Source: Notamacropus eugenii
Lineage: Eukaryota; Chordata; Mammalia; Diprotodontia; Macropodidae
Assembly (NCBI RefSeq): GCF_028372415.1
Contig: NC_092873.1
Location: 352,608,660-352,672,659 of the forward strand
Direction: 5' to 3'
DNA: 64,000 nucleotides
Shown here one piece after another: positions 45,120 through 56,159 of this stretch. The first letter of the stretch is position 1. Each line of letters starts with the position of its first letter. A model generated the notes under the pieces. That model was given only the letters and a program-made list of their open reading frames with translations, had not been told where the DNA came from and searched no databases. A program made the position numbers and the translations under genes.

Positions 45120-45640
45120 CTCATCTTAGTATGTGAGCTTCTTGAGAGCAGGGACTGTCCTGACTTTCTATTTGTATCCCTCATGCTTTGCACATCACAA
45201 ATGTTTAATAAATCATTCACAGTATTTTGCACAGTTAGTACTTTGTAAGGGTGAGTTGAATAAAAACAAAGCTACATGAGTTTATTGGAAGAAAGATCAC
45301 TTCTGGCTGGGTCATCCTTACACAAATGCTATGATCGTTTTTGTTGTTTGGTCACGTAGCTACGTGACACTGGACTGGTCACTTAATCCCTCTGGGCTTC
45401 AGTTTCGTTATCTATAAAATGAGGGAGTAGAATTAGATGACTTCGGAGGACCCTTTCAGCTCTAGGCAGATGATTCAGGGATCCCCTAACTCTCTCACCA
45501 TCATCTGGTATTTACTTCATTTATACTTACATGGTAACTTGTCTTCCCTGATAGAATATATGCTTCTGCGTGTCAGGGACTGTTTCAATTTTGCCTTTAT
45601 TTCTTAAATGTCTGATAAATGCTCTGTGACTGATTGATTG
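45120..45640 (+). repeat. L2 3' ends (two) around a MIR
   Basis: L2 at 45120-45240 ('gtgagcttcttgagagcagg'). MIR at 45355-45490. L2 at 45495-45640 ('gtctgataaatgctctgtga'). Confidence 0.7.
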
Positions 45641-45721
45641 TTTGATGAAAGGAAAGTGCTTTTTGTTTAATTTCAAGAAAGCCATTTAAAAGTGTGAAAT
45701 ATAATAGAAATTTTAAACTGC

Positions 45722-46588
45722 CTTTGATACTTCAAGGGTTCTAGGCATTCCCCTCACTCTTGGCTAGTATTATCATTGACTGGGAAAGTGCCCTCACTTT
45801 TTCCATAGTGTCTCTAAAGGAACTTAGGTACTATGGTAATAATGTTGATGACATATATAATAAGGAATCAGATCATTGGTGGTGTTCTATATGTTTGATC
45901 TGCAAAACTTTCCACTTCAGACACTGAACTTTATCCTAAGCCTTTGAAATGATTCTAGGAGTTTCCATATCCTGCTGTTGACTTATTATTCAGATGGTAG
46001 ATTTGATCTGTTTGGGAGAAACTCCCTTTGCTAATGCAGATTGGTTATTTCTTTGTAATTGAGAATCTTAGAAAATCGTTTAGGGACCCTGACAGGCTGA
46101 CTAACTTACCTGGAGTTTCACAGCTAGTATATATCAGAGGCAGGGTTTAAACTCAGGTATTTTGCCTATGTTCTCTGATGAACCTGCATGTAAGACAACA
46201 TTTCGTGTCTTACTTTGAGTGTTTCCATGTTTCAGTAACTTTAGGCTCTTGTTCCTCCAGTGGTATAGCTAGACATGCATCCATACCTTTCTGTTTGGTA
46301 TACATATTATTTATCTTCCAATAAACCTTCCGAAAAGATTTGCCCCACAGAGTAGAAGTCTTCCACTAGAGCTTTAAACATGTTAGGGGTTCCTGAGCTT
46401 CACCTGGGTGTTCTGTATGTTATCCCTAACTCTTGACATCCAACTGATCTCTTTCTGATCATACATATCTTAGGTAATCTTTTATGCCATATCTTGCTCC
46501 TGTATCCTTTATGGCATTATTCTGTAGTACATGTTCACATTCAGTTCTTTAGAGATTTTCTGTTTCGGGATTTGGGAGTCACTGCTCA
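45722..46588. other. Mostly unassigned; one MIR scrap
   Basis: Antisense MIR-like piece at 46083-46180 ('gtttcacagctagtatatat'). Otherwise no gene or repeat recognised. Confidence 0.35.
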
Positions 46589-46872
46589 AGGGCAACTAGG
46601 GGACAAAGTGGATAGAGCACTGGGCTTGGAATTGGGAAGACTCATCCTTATGAGTTCAAATCCCACCTCAGACATTGACTAGCTTTGTGACCCTGGGCAA
46701 GTCACTGAAACCTGTTTACCTCAGTTTACTCCTCTGTAAAATGGGCTAGAAAAGGAAATGGCAAATCACTGTAGTATAGGTAGTAGGGTGTAGACTGTAG
46801 TAGGGTGAAGACCAACAAAATCCCAAAGGAGGTCATGGAGAGTTTCACACAACTGCAACAATTCAGCAACAG
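46589..46872 (+). repeat. MAR1-type CORE-SINE with internal duplication
   Basis: Head 'gggcaactaggggacaaagt'. After 'aatggcaaatcactgtagta' a short 'gtagtagggtg' unit is repeated before the tail 'aatcccaaaggaggtcatgg'. Confidence 0.88.
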
Positions 46873-47029
46873 CAAGGAGAATATATCATCATTCAAAATA
46901 TGGGGATTTGTGTCAGGGAGCAACTTGGGACTGTTGAAAGCAGTTTTCCATTTGTAACATAGCTCTCTTTCTCCTAGTCACTTCTGGATTTGGTTGATTT
47001 TCTATCTGCAGTACCTGTCCAAAAGCATT

Positions 47030-47435
47030 CCCTTACTTACTTACTAGCTACATGTGACCTTGGACAAGTCATTTCCACTCCCTGATATTATCTCTTCATC
47101 TACAAATGAAGATAAGAACTTATATTAATTCTATCTAGAAAGATCAAATAAAATAATGTTCGAGAAAAGATTTCAAAACTGTCTTGTTGTAAGCTGGGTG
47201 GCTTGGTGGGTAGAGTTCTGGAAGACTTGAGTTCAAATGTGACCTCAGATACTGACTAGCTGCGTGACTGCGCAAGTCACATCACCTTTACTTGCTTCAC
47301 TTTTCTCATCTGTAAAATGGGAATAATAACAGCACCTATTTCCCAGGATGGTCAGGAGGACACAAATGAGATAATATTTGTAAAGTGCCTTGCCAACTTA
47401 AAAGTGCTATGTAAGTAGCTATTACTATTAGGCAA
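47030..47435 (+). repeat. MIR and THER1 SINE
   Basis: MIR at 47030-47180 ('catgtgaccttggacaagtc'). THER1 at 47190-47435 ('tttgtaaagtgccttgcca'). Confidence 0.8.
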
Positions 47436-48271
47436 ACTAATATATTGATAAGAATTAATTTATTATTGCATTGCAACCTAAATATTTGAAGTTGACCAAT
47501 TTAAAGATACACTTTGGGCACCTTTGGGTCTTCTTTTTCCCTCAGAATAAGTCAAGGATCTGGTAATTCTGGCAATTTTCTCAATTGTCATTGCAGTCAT
47601 TTCCCTCTGTATTGTACGTGTTAGAGGAGAGTAGAGAAGGTATGTGCCCCTTAAAATTAGGGTTCCAAATGTTACTGTGACTAACATAAAGTGCTTTGGT
47701 GTTACACATGTACCTTCTAGTAGAACCCAGATTTATAATGTGTGTTTGAGCTGCATATGCAATTTTCTTTGTCAGATCTCCTTTCTTTCTTGCATGTGTG
47801 GTCTCTCACTCCGTTACACTGTGTAATCTGATTGATATTATACTTCTTAATAAATTTGTTTTCTTTGAATGCCTGCTTTTTTGGGTGCTTGATTTTGTAT
47901 TTATGGTTTTAATTCAGTGATGTTTGCTAAGATTTCCTCATGGTTTCCTGCTGGGCTGTCAATTTCTGTGACTAGTTTGCAACATTTATATGTTTATGAA
48001 ATTTGACAACCTATTCCTTCTGCCATCCATGATCATATTTAATATTAAAATATAATTTATTTTTTAAAAAAGGGTCTGCTTTGTGGCTGTCATGTGCCTT
48101 AGCTTTCTAGGCTGACAGGGTCCTGAACAGACACGAATTACTTTGTATGCACTATTTTTTTTTTTAAATAGGGAAATAATGGCCATCCCTGAATTCCCTT
48201 GGTAGTCTTTCCTCCTTCCCCCTTGAATTCCTCTTCTTTCTTTTTGAGTCATGTTTTTTTTTTCCTTCTAG

Positions 48272-48377
48272 ATGTGGAAGATTACCTGGTAGAAGGTCTG
48301 CAGAATGAGAACCTTAGTACCAGTGCATGGGAGAGCAGAGATGCAATTTTACGGGGCTTCCAGCAAATCAAAGCCAG
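48272..48377 (+). CDS. SKAP1: SKAP1 (SKAP55) coding exon 2
   Basis: Acceptor 'ttccttctag' before 48272 and donor GTTTGT at 48378. Joined to exon 1 in phase 1, the split codon gives D, then [20 protein letters not shown] and [14 protein letters not shown], ending with two bases (AG) of an arginine codon (phase 2). The family hallmark GLxNENLS and the [10 protein letters not shown] end match mammalian SKAP1 rather than SKAP2, whose counterpart reads ILKGENLSKKAKEK. It encodes the helical N-terminal dimerisation region. The donor is non-ideal after GT (TTTGT) but gives exactly the known exon end. Confidence 0.94.
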
Positions 48378-49129
48378 GTTTGTCTAAACCCATTATTATT
48401 ACAATTGTTACTTAATATTTCAGATGAAGTATAATCTACTGCGGTAGACATTTGATAAATGTAGTAAGAGAAAGTATGAAGATACAGTTAATTATCTGTG
48501 TAGCCTAAGGTAATTAGAAGACCTCTTTTGAGCCTCAGATAACTCCACTGACCTTTATTAAAGATCTTTCCATTTAACTAAAAATGTTGGCAAGAATTAA
48601 AATTATGTCGATCCATATATCTTCAGGAAAAAAGTGTACTTGACAGTAGGCAGAGACCCCTTGGTTTGTCTTCTCAATCTGTGGTCTATTTCATTATCTC
48701 CTTCCCCAGTAGAAGGGATTTCATATGTAACTTTGCATATGTGACTTTTTTGAACACATAGAATGATCTCTCTTAAGAATGCATTGGAATATTATACTTA
48801 ACCAAGAGGTTTTCCAAAAAAGATTCTGTCCTGTATTTGAAGATGTGCATTTTTAACAAGTGTATCTAACGGGTACATACATCTGCTAAGGATCGGAGGA
48901 AGGGAGGAAAAGGGAAGGGTGAAGGGTTATAAGATCTTTCTCCGCAGCCTATTTCTCTGCCACCTTCTGTCTAGAATGGGGTCACTGGGAGAGGGTAGTG
49001 AGGCATGAAAGCTTACTTTGGCATTTTCCAATCTTGTGGTATTCGTGATCTGGAATTTTTATACTGAGTGCCTGTTAGGCCTGTCGTTAGAAGGTGGGGA
49101 GGGGGTGCCTAAAGACTTGAGAGGCTGAG

Positions 49130-49370
49130 AATTGTATATTTACTATAAAGAACTCCGCTCAAGTCTCTGAGCAGCAGCAGAGAGTTTAATCCTCTAGAAG
49201 GCCCAGAGCCAGATCCTATTCCCCACAGTCATGCTAAAGAACCTCACAAGATGCCCTGCTGTATCTTAATCGATCTTTCCTGCTGGCTAATTAAGCATCA
49301 GTTTTACTCAGCAACTTGGGACTATGTAATTATCAGCCTGGGTTGGCCTGAATAATTGAAACAAGCAGAA
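49130..49370. promoter_or_regulatory. Candidate conserved intronic block with homeodomain sites
   Basis: Repeat-free. 'gctaattaagcatcag' (about 49286) and 'gtaattatcagcctgg' (about 49327) lie close together, with 'cttaatcgatc' nearby. Inference from motif content only. Confidence 0.28.
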
Positions 49371-49384
49371 TGCAGAAGACAAGA

Positions 49385-49577
49385 TTCTCTTTTCCCCTTC
49401 CTTCCCTTCTTCCTTCCTCTCTTTCCTCTTTTCTTTATTCCTTTATTTCTTTCTCTTTTCCCCTTCCTTCCTTTCCCCCCTTCCTTTCTTCCTTCATTCC
49501 TGTGTTTTTCTTTTCTTCTCCTTCTCCTCCCTTTCTCTTTCCCTTCCCTTCCTTTCCCTTTCCTACTCTTTTACTTT
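49385..49577 (+). repeat. Polypyrimidine (CCTT/CTTT)n tract
   Basis: About 190 bases almost purely C and T on the gene's sense strand. Frames here are repeat translation (S, F, L, P). Confidence 0.95.
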
Positions 49578-49689
49578 TCAACAATTAAACTATCTTTAAT
49601 TTCATCAACATAGGGAGCTCCCAGCATGAGAATTCCCTCCACCAATATTTGTCACTTGGTGAATATGTCCTATGGAGTTGCCTAAGAAA

Positions 49690-50625
49690 TACACAGACGT
49701 TAAGTGACTTATTCAGGGTCACCCAAATATTAAGTGTGAGTGGCAGAAATTGAGCCTGGGCTTGGAGTCAGGAAGACCTGAGTTCAAATCTGGCTTCAGA
49801 CACTTACTAACTATGTGTCCCTGGCAAACGCCATTTGCCTGAGTTGGTATGAAACTTTCTCATAATGGAGTAATAGTATTACAGTAGTAGATTTATATAA
49901 ATGAAAGCTTGACTAATATACAGGGCTTATTCCTCTCTCCAAAATTTGTCTTTAGAGGTATAGGCTCAGATGATAATAGACCTAAAACTGGGAGGGGCTT
50001 CAGAATCTAGCTGGTCTAGTTCCTTTATTTTACTAATGAGGAAGTTGAGACCCAGGGAGAGTAGGTGGATTGCCTCAGTTTATACAGGTGTTATCAAAGG
50101 TGATATCTGAACCCAGATCCTTTGTCTCCAAAGACAAAAACCAAGGATTAGGGACTAGATTTATGGTTTTATTGGTCTAAAAACCTGGATGATGAAACGT
50201 CTTGTCCTTATGTAGGTTGGTACCTTTGTGAAACTTATAGCGTTAGAGAATCTTCTAGAGCACTGAGAGATTTAAATAATTTGCCCAGATTCACACAGCC
50301 AGGATATGACAGAGAAGGGAATTGAACCTGGATCTTCCTGACTTTGAGGCCAACTCTCTATCCATGGTGCCATACTGTCTCTTGAAAGAGATCAAAGTCA
50401 TCTTATACCTCACCATGGCATGGAAGTGGTCATGGATCATCACAGGCTGTACCAGCAGAGCACAAACTGGTAAATCCAACCAGTCCGGTTCCATAAATAT
50501 CTTCTCAGGTGCCTGGCATTGCTTGGTCCTGGGGATACAAGGATGAAATGGGAAAGAGACCATGCTTTTAATGAGTTTACATTCTGCTGGGAGGCTGCAA
50601 TATGTAAATATGCTGATCTGGGAAG
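49690..50625. repeat. SINE head, two MIR copies, L2 tail
   Basis: Plus SINE fragment at 49735-49850 ('cttggagtcaggaagacctg'). Antisense MIR at 49960-50140 and 50250-50390. Inverted L2 at 50500-50625 ('gatacaaggatgaaatggga'). Confidence 0.7.
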
Positions 50626-51679
50626 GCTGGACCCAATGGCAGACTCTGTTGTCTATCATCCAAGGACCAGCCCAATAAAGGGCTCATCGGCAGAGCGCTG
50701 GTCAGCAAGTGATACATTTTTCTTTTGGTGGCAGCAACTCATGAAACTGTGCTTTAAGGTAATGAGGGACTGTGGTTTGTGTTGGTGGAGGAAGCATCTG
50801 CTCTAGTGAAATCACAAGACTTTTGAAGAATTAAGGAAGTGGATGGGTAAAAGGATGGTAGTTGTTTCAGACTTCTTGTTTCATACTGGAAGCTATGTGT
50901 ATTATGAGACTTGTGTGGGGTATGTTTTGATCCATGATATATCTACATTTGTGGCCTAGAAAGTCATTTGGCAACAGGATTTAATCATCTCTATAGGGAC
51001 TGAAGAAGTTAAAGGATGAGAATGGTACCTGCTTTAGATTTTTTTGTTACGATGAGGGAAACATACGGTATAATCAATGTTCTGAACAACATGGAACCTT
51101 GTGCATAAGGGATGCTTTCTAATACTCCTTTTTATAAATGCACATATTTCAATGCCAGGAAATTCTGCTTTTTGTGGCTAAGAAGTATTTGATTTTCAGT
51201 AAATCAAGTCATATATTTTCCAGTAAAGGTTCTGAGCAGGTAATCACTGAAATCTTGCCCGGAGTTCACAAGTGCCTTGTTCCAGTTTTGGATACACAAA
51301 CAGGAGTTCTTTTGTGGATTTTCATCCTGAGAGAAAAGTCTGAATTTCACATTTTGGCTCTGTAGTGAAAGAAAGAATTGCAATGTTTTGACAACTGTAA
51401 CAGCTGCAATAGCAGCTACCTTTTTTTTAAAGCAAATGCATGTAAACTGAGTTAGGGAGTAAGGAGCAGCTTGGTCCTCTCAAAGAGCTTGCTGTGGTTT
51501 ATGTGGCAGACATTCAGGAAATCATCAGCAGTAGCTTCAGGAAACAGCTGCATCATTGGGGGCTGCTTTCAGTGCATTTCTTTGCTGTGAGAAAGATGAT
51601 ATATTCCTTAGAATTTCATGATTATTCAAATCATAATAGAAGCCATCAATCCAAAGTGAGAAGGATAGCAAAGGAGAAG
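50626..51679. other. No gene or repeat recognised
   Basis: Unique-looking sequence with no coding signal I would trust. Confidence 0.3.
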
Positions 51680-52066
51680 GATTTAATTCAGTCAGTATTT
51701 ACTGAATACCTACCATGCACAAGGCCCTGTGTTAGGGTCTTTGAGAACTGTAAAGACAGCTAGGATATAGTCGCTGCCCTCAGTTTCCGTCAGCTACCTG
51801 TTTACAAGAGGCAGCTTGTCAGAGTGTATAGAGTGGTGGGTCGGGAGTCAGGCAGTTTGTTGTTGTTCACTCATTTTAGTTGTGTCTGACTCTTTGTGAT
51901 CTCTTTGGTTCCTTGGCAAAGATACTGGAGTCGTTTGCTATTTTCTTCTGTAGCTCATTTTACAGAGGAAGAAACTGAGGCAAACAGAGTTGCCCAGGGT
52001 CACACAGTTAGTGTCTGAAGCTGGATTTGAACTCAGGTCTTCCTGACTCCAGGCCCAGGCTCAATT
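51680..52066 (-). repeat. L2 tail, SINE scrap and inverted MAR1 SINE
   Basis: L2 tail at 51680-51780 ('gaatacctaccatgcacaag'). A plus SINE head at 51810-51855 is cut by the inverted MAR1 SINE 51856-52066 ('cttggcaaagatactggagt'). Confidence 0.8.
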
Positions 52067-52312
52067 TGTGTCACTCACATTTAATATTTGGATGACCTTG
52101 AACAAGTCACTTAATGTAACTCCATAGGACACATTCACCAAGTCATTGGTCTTAGTGGAGGGAATTCTCTCCCTGTGAGCTCCCTATGTTGTTGAAATCA
52201 TCCGTCCTTCATAGTTATTCCATAGTAAATCTTGTTGGCATCCTTATTCAATTGCTGTACCATGAAAGGAAGGTTTGTTACAGTGTGCATTTTGGGTTTT
52301 TCTTTTGTAGGT

Positions 52313-52353
52313 ACACTACACACACATACACACACACACACATACACACACAC
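52313..52353. repeat. (CA)n microsatellite
   Basis: CA repeats with occasional TA. Confidence 0.95.
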
Positions 52354-52369
52354 TGTTGCCTATATTAAA

Positions 52370-52621
52370 CTGTTGTTATTGTTCAGTCATGTCCAACTCT
52401 TTCACAACTATGCCATAGACTACAGCATGTTAGTACTATTCATGGGATTTTCTTGGCAAAGATACTGGAGTGATTTGCCACTTTCTTCTCCTGTGGATTA
52501 AGGCAGACAGAGGTGAAGTGACTTGTCTAGGGTCACACAGCTAGTAAGTCCAGATTTGAACTCTGGTGTTCCTGACTCTAGGCCCACTGGTCTATTCACT
52601 GAGCCACGTAACTGCCTCCAT
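52370..52621 (-). repeat. MAR1-type CORE-SINE with an internal substitution
   Basis: Inverted tail and head intact. The segment near 52410-52440 ('gccatagactacagcatgtt') differs from other copies, and the core lacks the usual 'gatgaggaaactg' match. Confidence 0.82.
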
Positions 52622-52914
52622 TAAATACTGCTGTTCAGGTGTAGGTGACCTCAACTGGTTTGGAAGTATAGACTGAGATAAACCTGTCAGCTAGAATTCT
52701 GTCAGTTATTAGTAGTCATAGATCCCTTTATACAAGAGGTAGTTTCTGAGAAGGTGTATGTAAGTCTAATTTTGGTAATTATGTCAAAATAAGGAATTAA
52801 ATCACATCTAAGATGAAAATAATTCTTGCCACAAAATGAACTTTTAGCCTTAGTCTTATTGAAAGAATAGTGTTATAGACTTGTAAAAATAGGATGTGTT
52901 GGTGGAAACTGTCT

Positions 52915-55360
52915 TGACTATTACAATCTCCTAACCCATTTTGTCACCAACAGTCTCTTCAGTCTATTTCTGACATTGCTGCCAGATTAGCCTTTCTTAC
53001 ATTAAGATCTGATTTGTGTCACTATTCTCAAAATCCTTCAGTGATTGCTGTGTTGCCTACTGAATCAAGTCCAGTGTTATTCAAGGTTGTCCCTCAGCCT
53101 CCTGTATTCTTCTAACCTTCCTTCAGTAATTCTATTATCTCAGCCAATATTTCCCCACCTCCATGCCTGTATTCATCCTTTAGCTAGAATACCTCACCTC
53201 CAGTCTCTGTCTGTGGAAATTCTACCAATCCTTCAAGACTCATCTCAGATTCTACCTTGTCTATGAAGCCTTCTCTATTACCCACTCTTGGAGATGAGCT
53301 TTCTCTCCTCAGACTTCCTATGAATATTTTCTATTTGTCCTTCCTTCTCCAATCCCATTCCTCTGTCCCTCTTATTTCCTCATTCTTCTACTCCCTTCTT
53401 CTTATCTCCCTCAAATTTCATTGACTTGGGTAGGAGACTCCTTGTGATGAAACTCCCTGTACCAATCAGATCAGGAATTATTCTGCAACCCTTAAGTCTT
53501 AGAAAGTTGTGTGGGGCACTTAGAGGTTGAGTGATTCCCACCACCCTTATGTATCAGAGGGCAGGGCTTGGACCCTGATATCAGGCCTCTCTACCTTAAA
53601 TTGTATTTCCCTTACATGCTTACATCAGTCGATTATAGCTATATTATAGCTGTTTATGTTGTATTTCCCCACTAGATTGTGGACTCCATTAGGATAGGGA
53701 CTGTGTTGTTTTACTTGATTCAATATTAGGACAGTGCTCTGTGCATAGTTGGCATGAATTAATTTTTAAAATATATTTTTATTGATATCTTTTGTTTTTT
53801 ACCTCTTTATAGTTTTCCACAGTATCCCTCTCCCTCTTTCTCCCAGAGAATCACTGCCTGTAACAAACAGTATTTCTTAGATACATGCCCCAACACACTC
53901 ATCCCGCAATTGATCCCCCTCTCTAATATTTTATCTCCCTATCTCCTGGCTCATTTCTTGTTGCCTCCAACGTAATCAGAATTCCTAAAACTTAAAAAAA
54001 ACCTCTTCCTTATACCTATGATCCCCTCAAGTTATCATCCTATATCTTTCTTCCCCTTTCACTGCCAAACTTCTAGAAAAAATTACATTAAAAAATTATT
54101 AGATTCCATTTCCTATCCTCTAATTTCTCCATCCCTCACAATCTTGCTTCCAGATTCGTCACCCAACATGAACTACTCTTTCCAAAATTACCAGTGATCT
54201 CTGAATTGCCAGCTCCTTCATGAACTCTGTACAGCATTTGATATCATCAGCCACCTCCTCCTCTGAGTTTTCATGGTACTGCCCCTTCCTGGTTCCCTTT
54301 CTTTCTGTCTGGCTTAATTTCCTTTGCTGGGTCATCCTCTTTAACTTGACCCCTGACTAGGAGGAGTTTAGACCAAAGCTGTTCGCAGACCTTTTTTGTT
54401 TTTCTCCTTATATTCCCTCAGTGACACTGTTAGCTCCAATGCATTCAGTTATTTGCATTCTATGCAAATGATTTCCAAATCTATATATCCAAACCTAGTC
54501 TTTCTTCTGAGCCTCAGTCTTTAATCATCAAGTTCCTATTAGAAATTTCAAACAGAATTTTCTGTCTGTCTGGAACATGTCCAAGTCAAAACTCACTATC
54601 TTTCCTCCCAAATTCTTGCCTCTTTCAAACTCTGATTTTTGTCAAGAGCACCACCAGCACCATTTTTCCAGACACCCACATTCACAGTTTAGGACCCTGC
54701 ACTCTTCCTGCCCACTTCTCCCCAGTCAGTCTATTGTCAGGCTTTTCAACCTTGCCTGTGTTTATTGATTGGATGGACCAATGCCCTTCACAACTTTGCC
54801 CCAAAGTACCTTTGCAGGCTTATTATATACAGGGCTGCCCTTCACATATTCTCTATTCCAGACAAACTGGCTTTCTTGGTATTTCTCACACCGAACGCTG
54901 AACCATCCATCTCTGTGCCTTTGTACAGGCTGTTGTTCAGGCCTGGAATGCACCCTCTCTCCATCTCTGCCTCTTAGATTCCCTAGCTACCTTCAAAGCT
55001 GAGCTTAGGTACCCCTTCCAACAGGCCTTTCCTGATCCCTACACCCCATCTGCTAGCACTTTACAAGCAACCTAATTGGATCCTCACAACAATCCTGCAA
55101 GATGGGTGTTAATTATTATCTCCATCAGGAAACTGAGGTCGGCAGTGTTAAATGGCTTAACCAAGGTCACACAGCTCAGTTGGAATTTGAACTCCTAACT
55201 CCAGGTCCAGCACTGTAGTTACTTTGCCTTACAATAGAATGTAAGGTCTTCAAGGCCAGGGACTCTTTCCTTTCTGTCTTTTTATCATCCGTGCCTCCTG
55301 GTGCAGTGGGAATGCAGTCACAAAGTGAATGCTTAATAAATGCTTTTTGTTTCATTGATT
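52915..55360 (+). mobile_element. Pile of L2 LINE pieces, plus strand
   Basis: L2 3' half at 52915-53330 ('cctttcttacattaagatct', 'ttgtctatgaagccttctct'). Tail at 53630-53760 ('attgtggactccattaggat'). Then ORF2 pieces at 53985-54580 ('gcatttgatatcatcagcca', 'atgatttccaaatctatata') and the 3' part at 54780-55360 ('gcctttgtacaggctgttg'). An L1 scrap (53768-53895) and MIR (55055-55225) intervene. The direction resets once, so at least two L2 copies are present. Confidence 0.72.
53768..53895 (-). mobile_element. L1 3' UTR fragment
   Basis: 'tatttttattgatatctttt' and 'cactgcctgtaacaaacag', like the L1 3' ends at 1918 and 12540. Confidence 0.55.
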
Positions 55361-55394
55361 GATCATATATTTAAATCTGGATGGAGCTTCAGAA

Positions 55395-55910
55395 GCTAAA
55401 GGAATGATGATGATGATAGCTCACTATTATACAGCATTTTAAAGCTTATAAAATATTTTACATATGCTATTTCATTTGAAATAGGGCAGCAAGGTGGCAC
55501 TAGATAGAGTGCTAGGCCTTAAGTCAGGAAGACTCCTATTCCCAAGTTCAATTCCAGCCTCAGACACTTACTAGCTGTGTGATCCTGGGCAAGTCACTTA
55601 ACCCTGTTTGCCTCAGCTCCTCATCTGTAAAATGAGCTGAAGAAGGAAATAGCAAACCCCTCCAGTCTCTTTGTCAAGAAAACCCCAAAGAGGTCGCAAA
55701 GAGTCAGACATGATTGAAAAGACTGAACCACCACCACAACAAATTTCATTTGATCCTGATTCGACCCTATCACTTGACAAAGGGGGAAACTGAAGCTCAG
55801 GAAGGTTAAGTGATTTGCTCAATGTCACACAAGTAGTTAGTGGCAGTGGCAGAATTTGAATCTAGATCCTGATTATAGACCCAGTCATCTTTCTGCTGTA
55901 CCATGCTACT
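55395..55910 (-). repeat. MIR/THER1 split by a MAR1 SINE
   Basis: THER1-like tail 'tataaaatattttacatatg' before the SINE. After it, 'gctcaggaaggttaagtgat' completes the older SINE. Confidence 0.82.
55480..55742 (+). repeat. MAR1-type CORE-SINE with target-site duplication
   Basis: Direct repeat ATTTCATTTGA at 55469-55479 and 55743-55753. Complete SINE with (ACC/ACA)-rich tail. Confidence 0.95.
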
Positions 55911-56159
55911 TTCTGGTAAAGCAATACATAAGGAAAGTCGTTAGCTAAATCCACCTTTTTTCAACAATTCAAAGGAGGTCCTTTTCCTACTGACACAATG
56001 GAAGGGGATCACAGTGCCCCTCAAACGTAGTGTTTAAGCTTTTCTCTGGCTCAAAAATCTGTGTGATTTTGTGGTCAATCTGATGATGATCCTCTCTCCA
56101 AACTATGTGAGGCTGGTCCTTAGATGTCAAACGACATTGTCTACAACTCTACTTCAGCT

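Larger units (their letters stand above)
26740..48271 (+). other. SKAP1: SKAP1 intron 1
   Basis: Donor GTAAAG at 26740. The acceptor is a long T-rich tract ending 'ttccttctag' at 48262-48271. The length is about 21.5 kb. It contains L2, CR1, L1, MIR/THER1, MAR1 and hAT-like copies, listed separately. No further SKAP1 exon is expected inside it. Confidence 0.9.

Noticed and set aside
49356-49613. Phenylalanine/leucine/proline-rich frames resembling a membrane protein
   Set aside because: Translation of the polypyrimidine tract.
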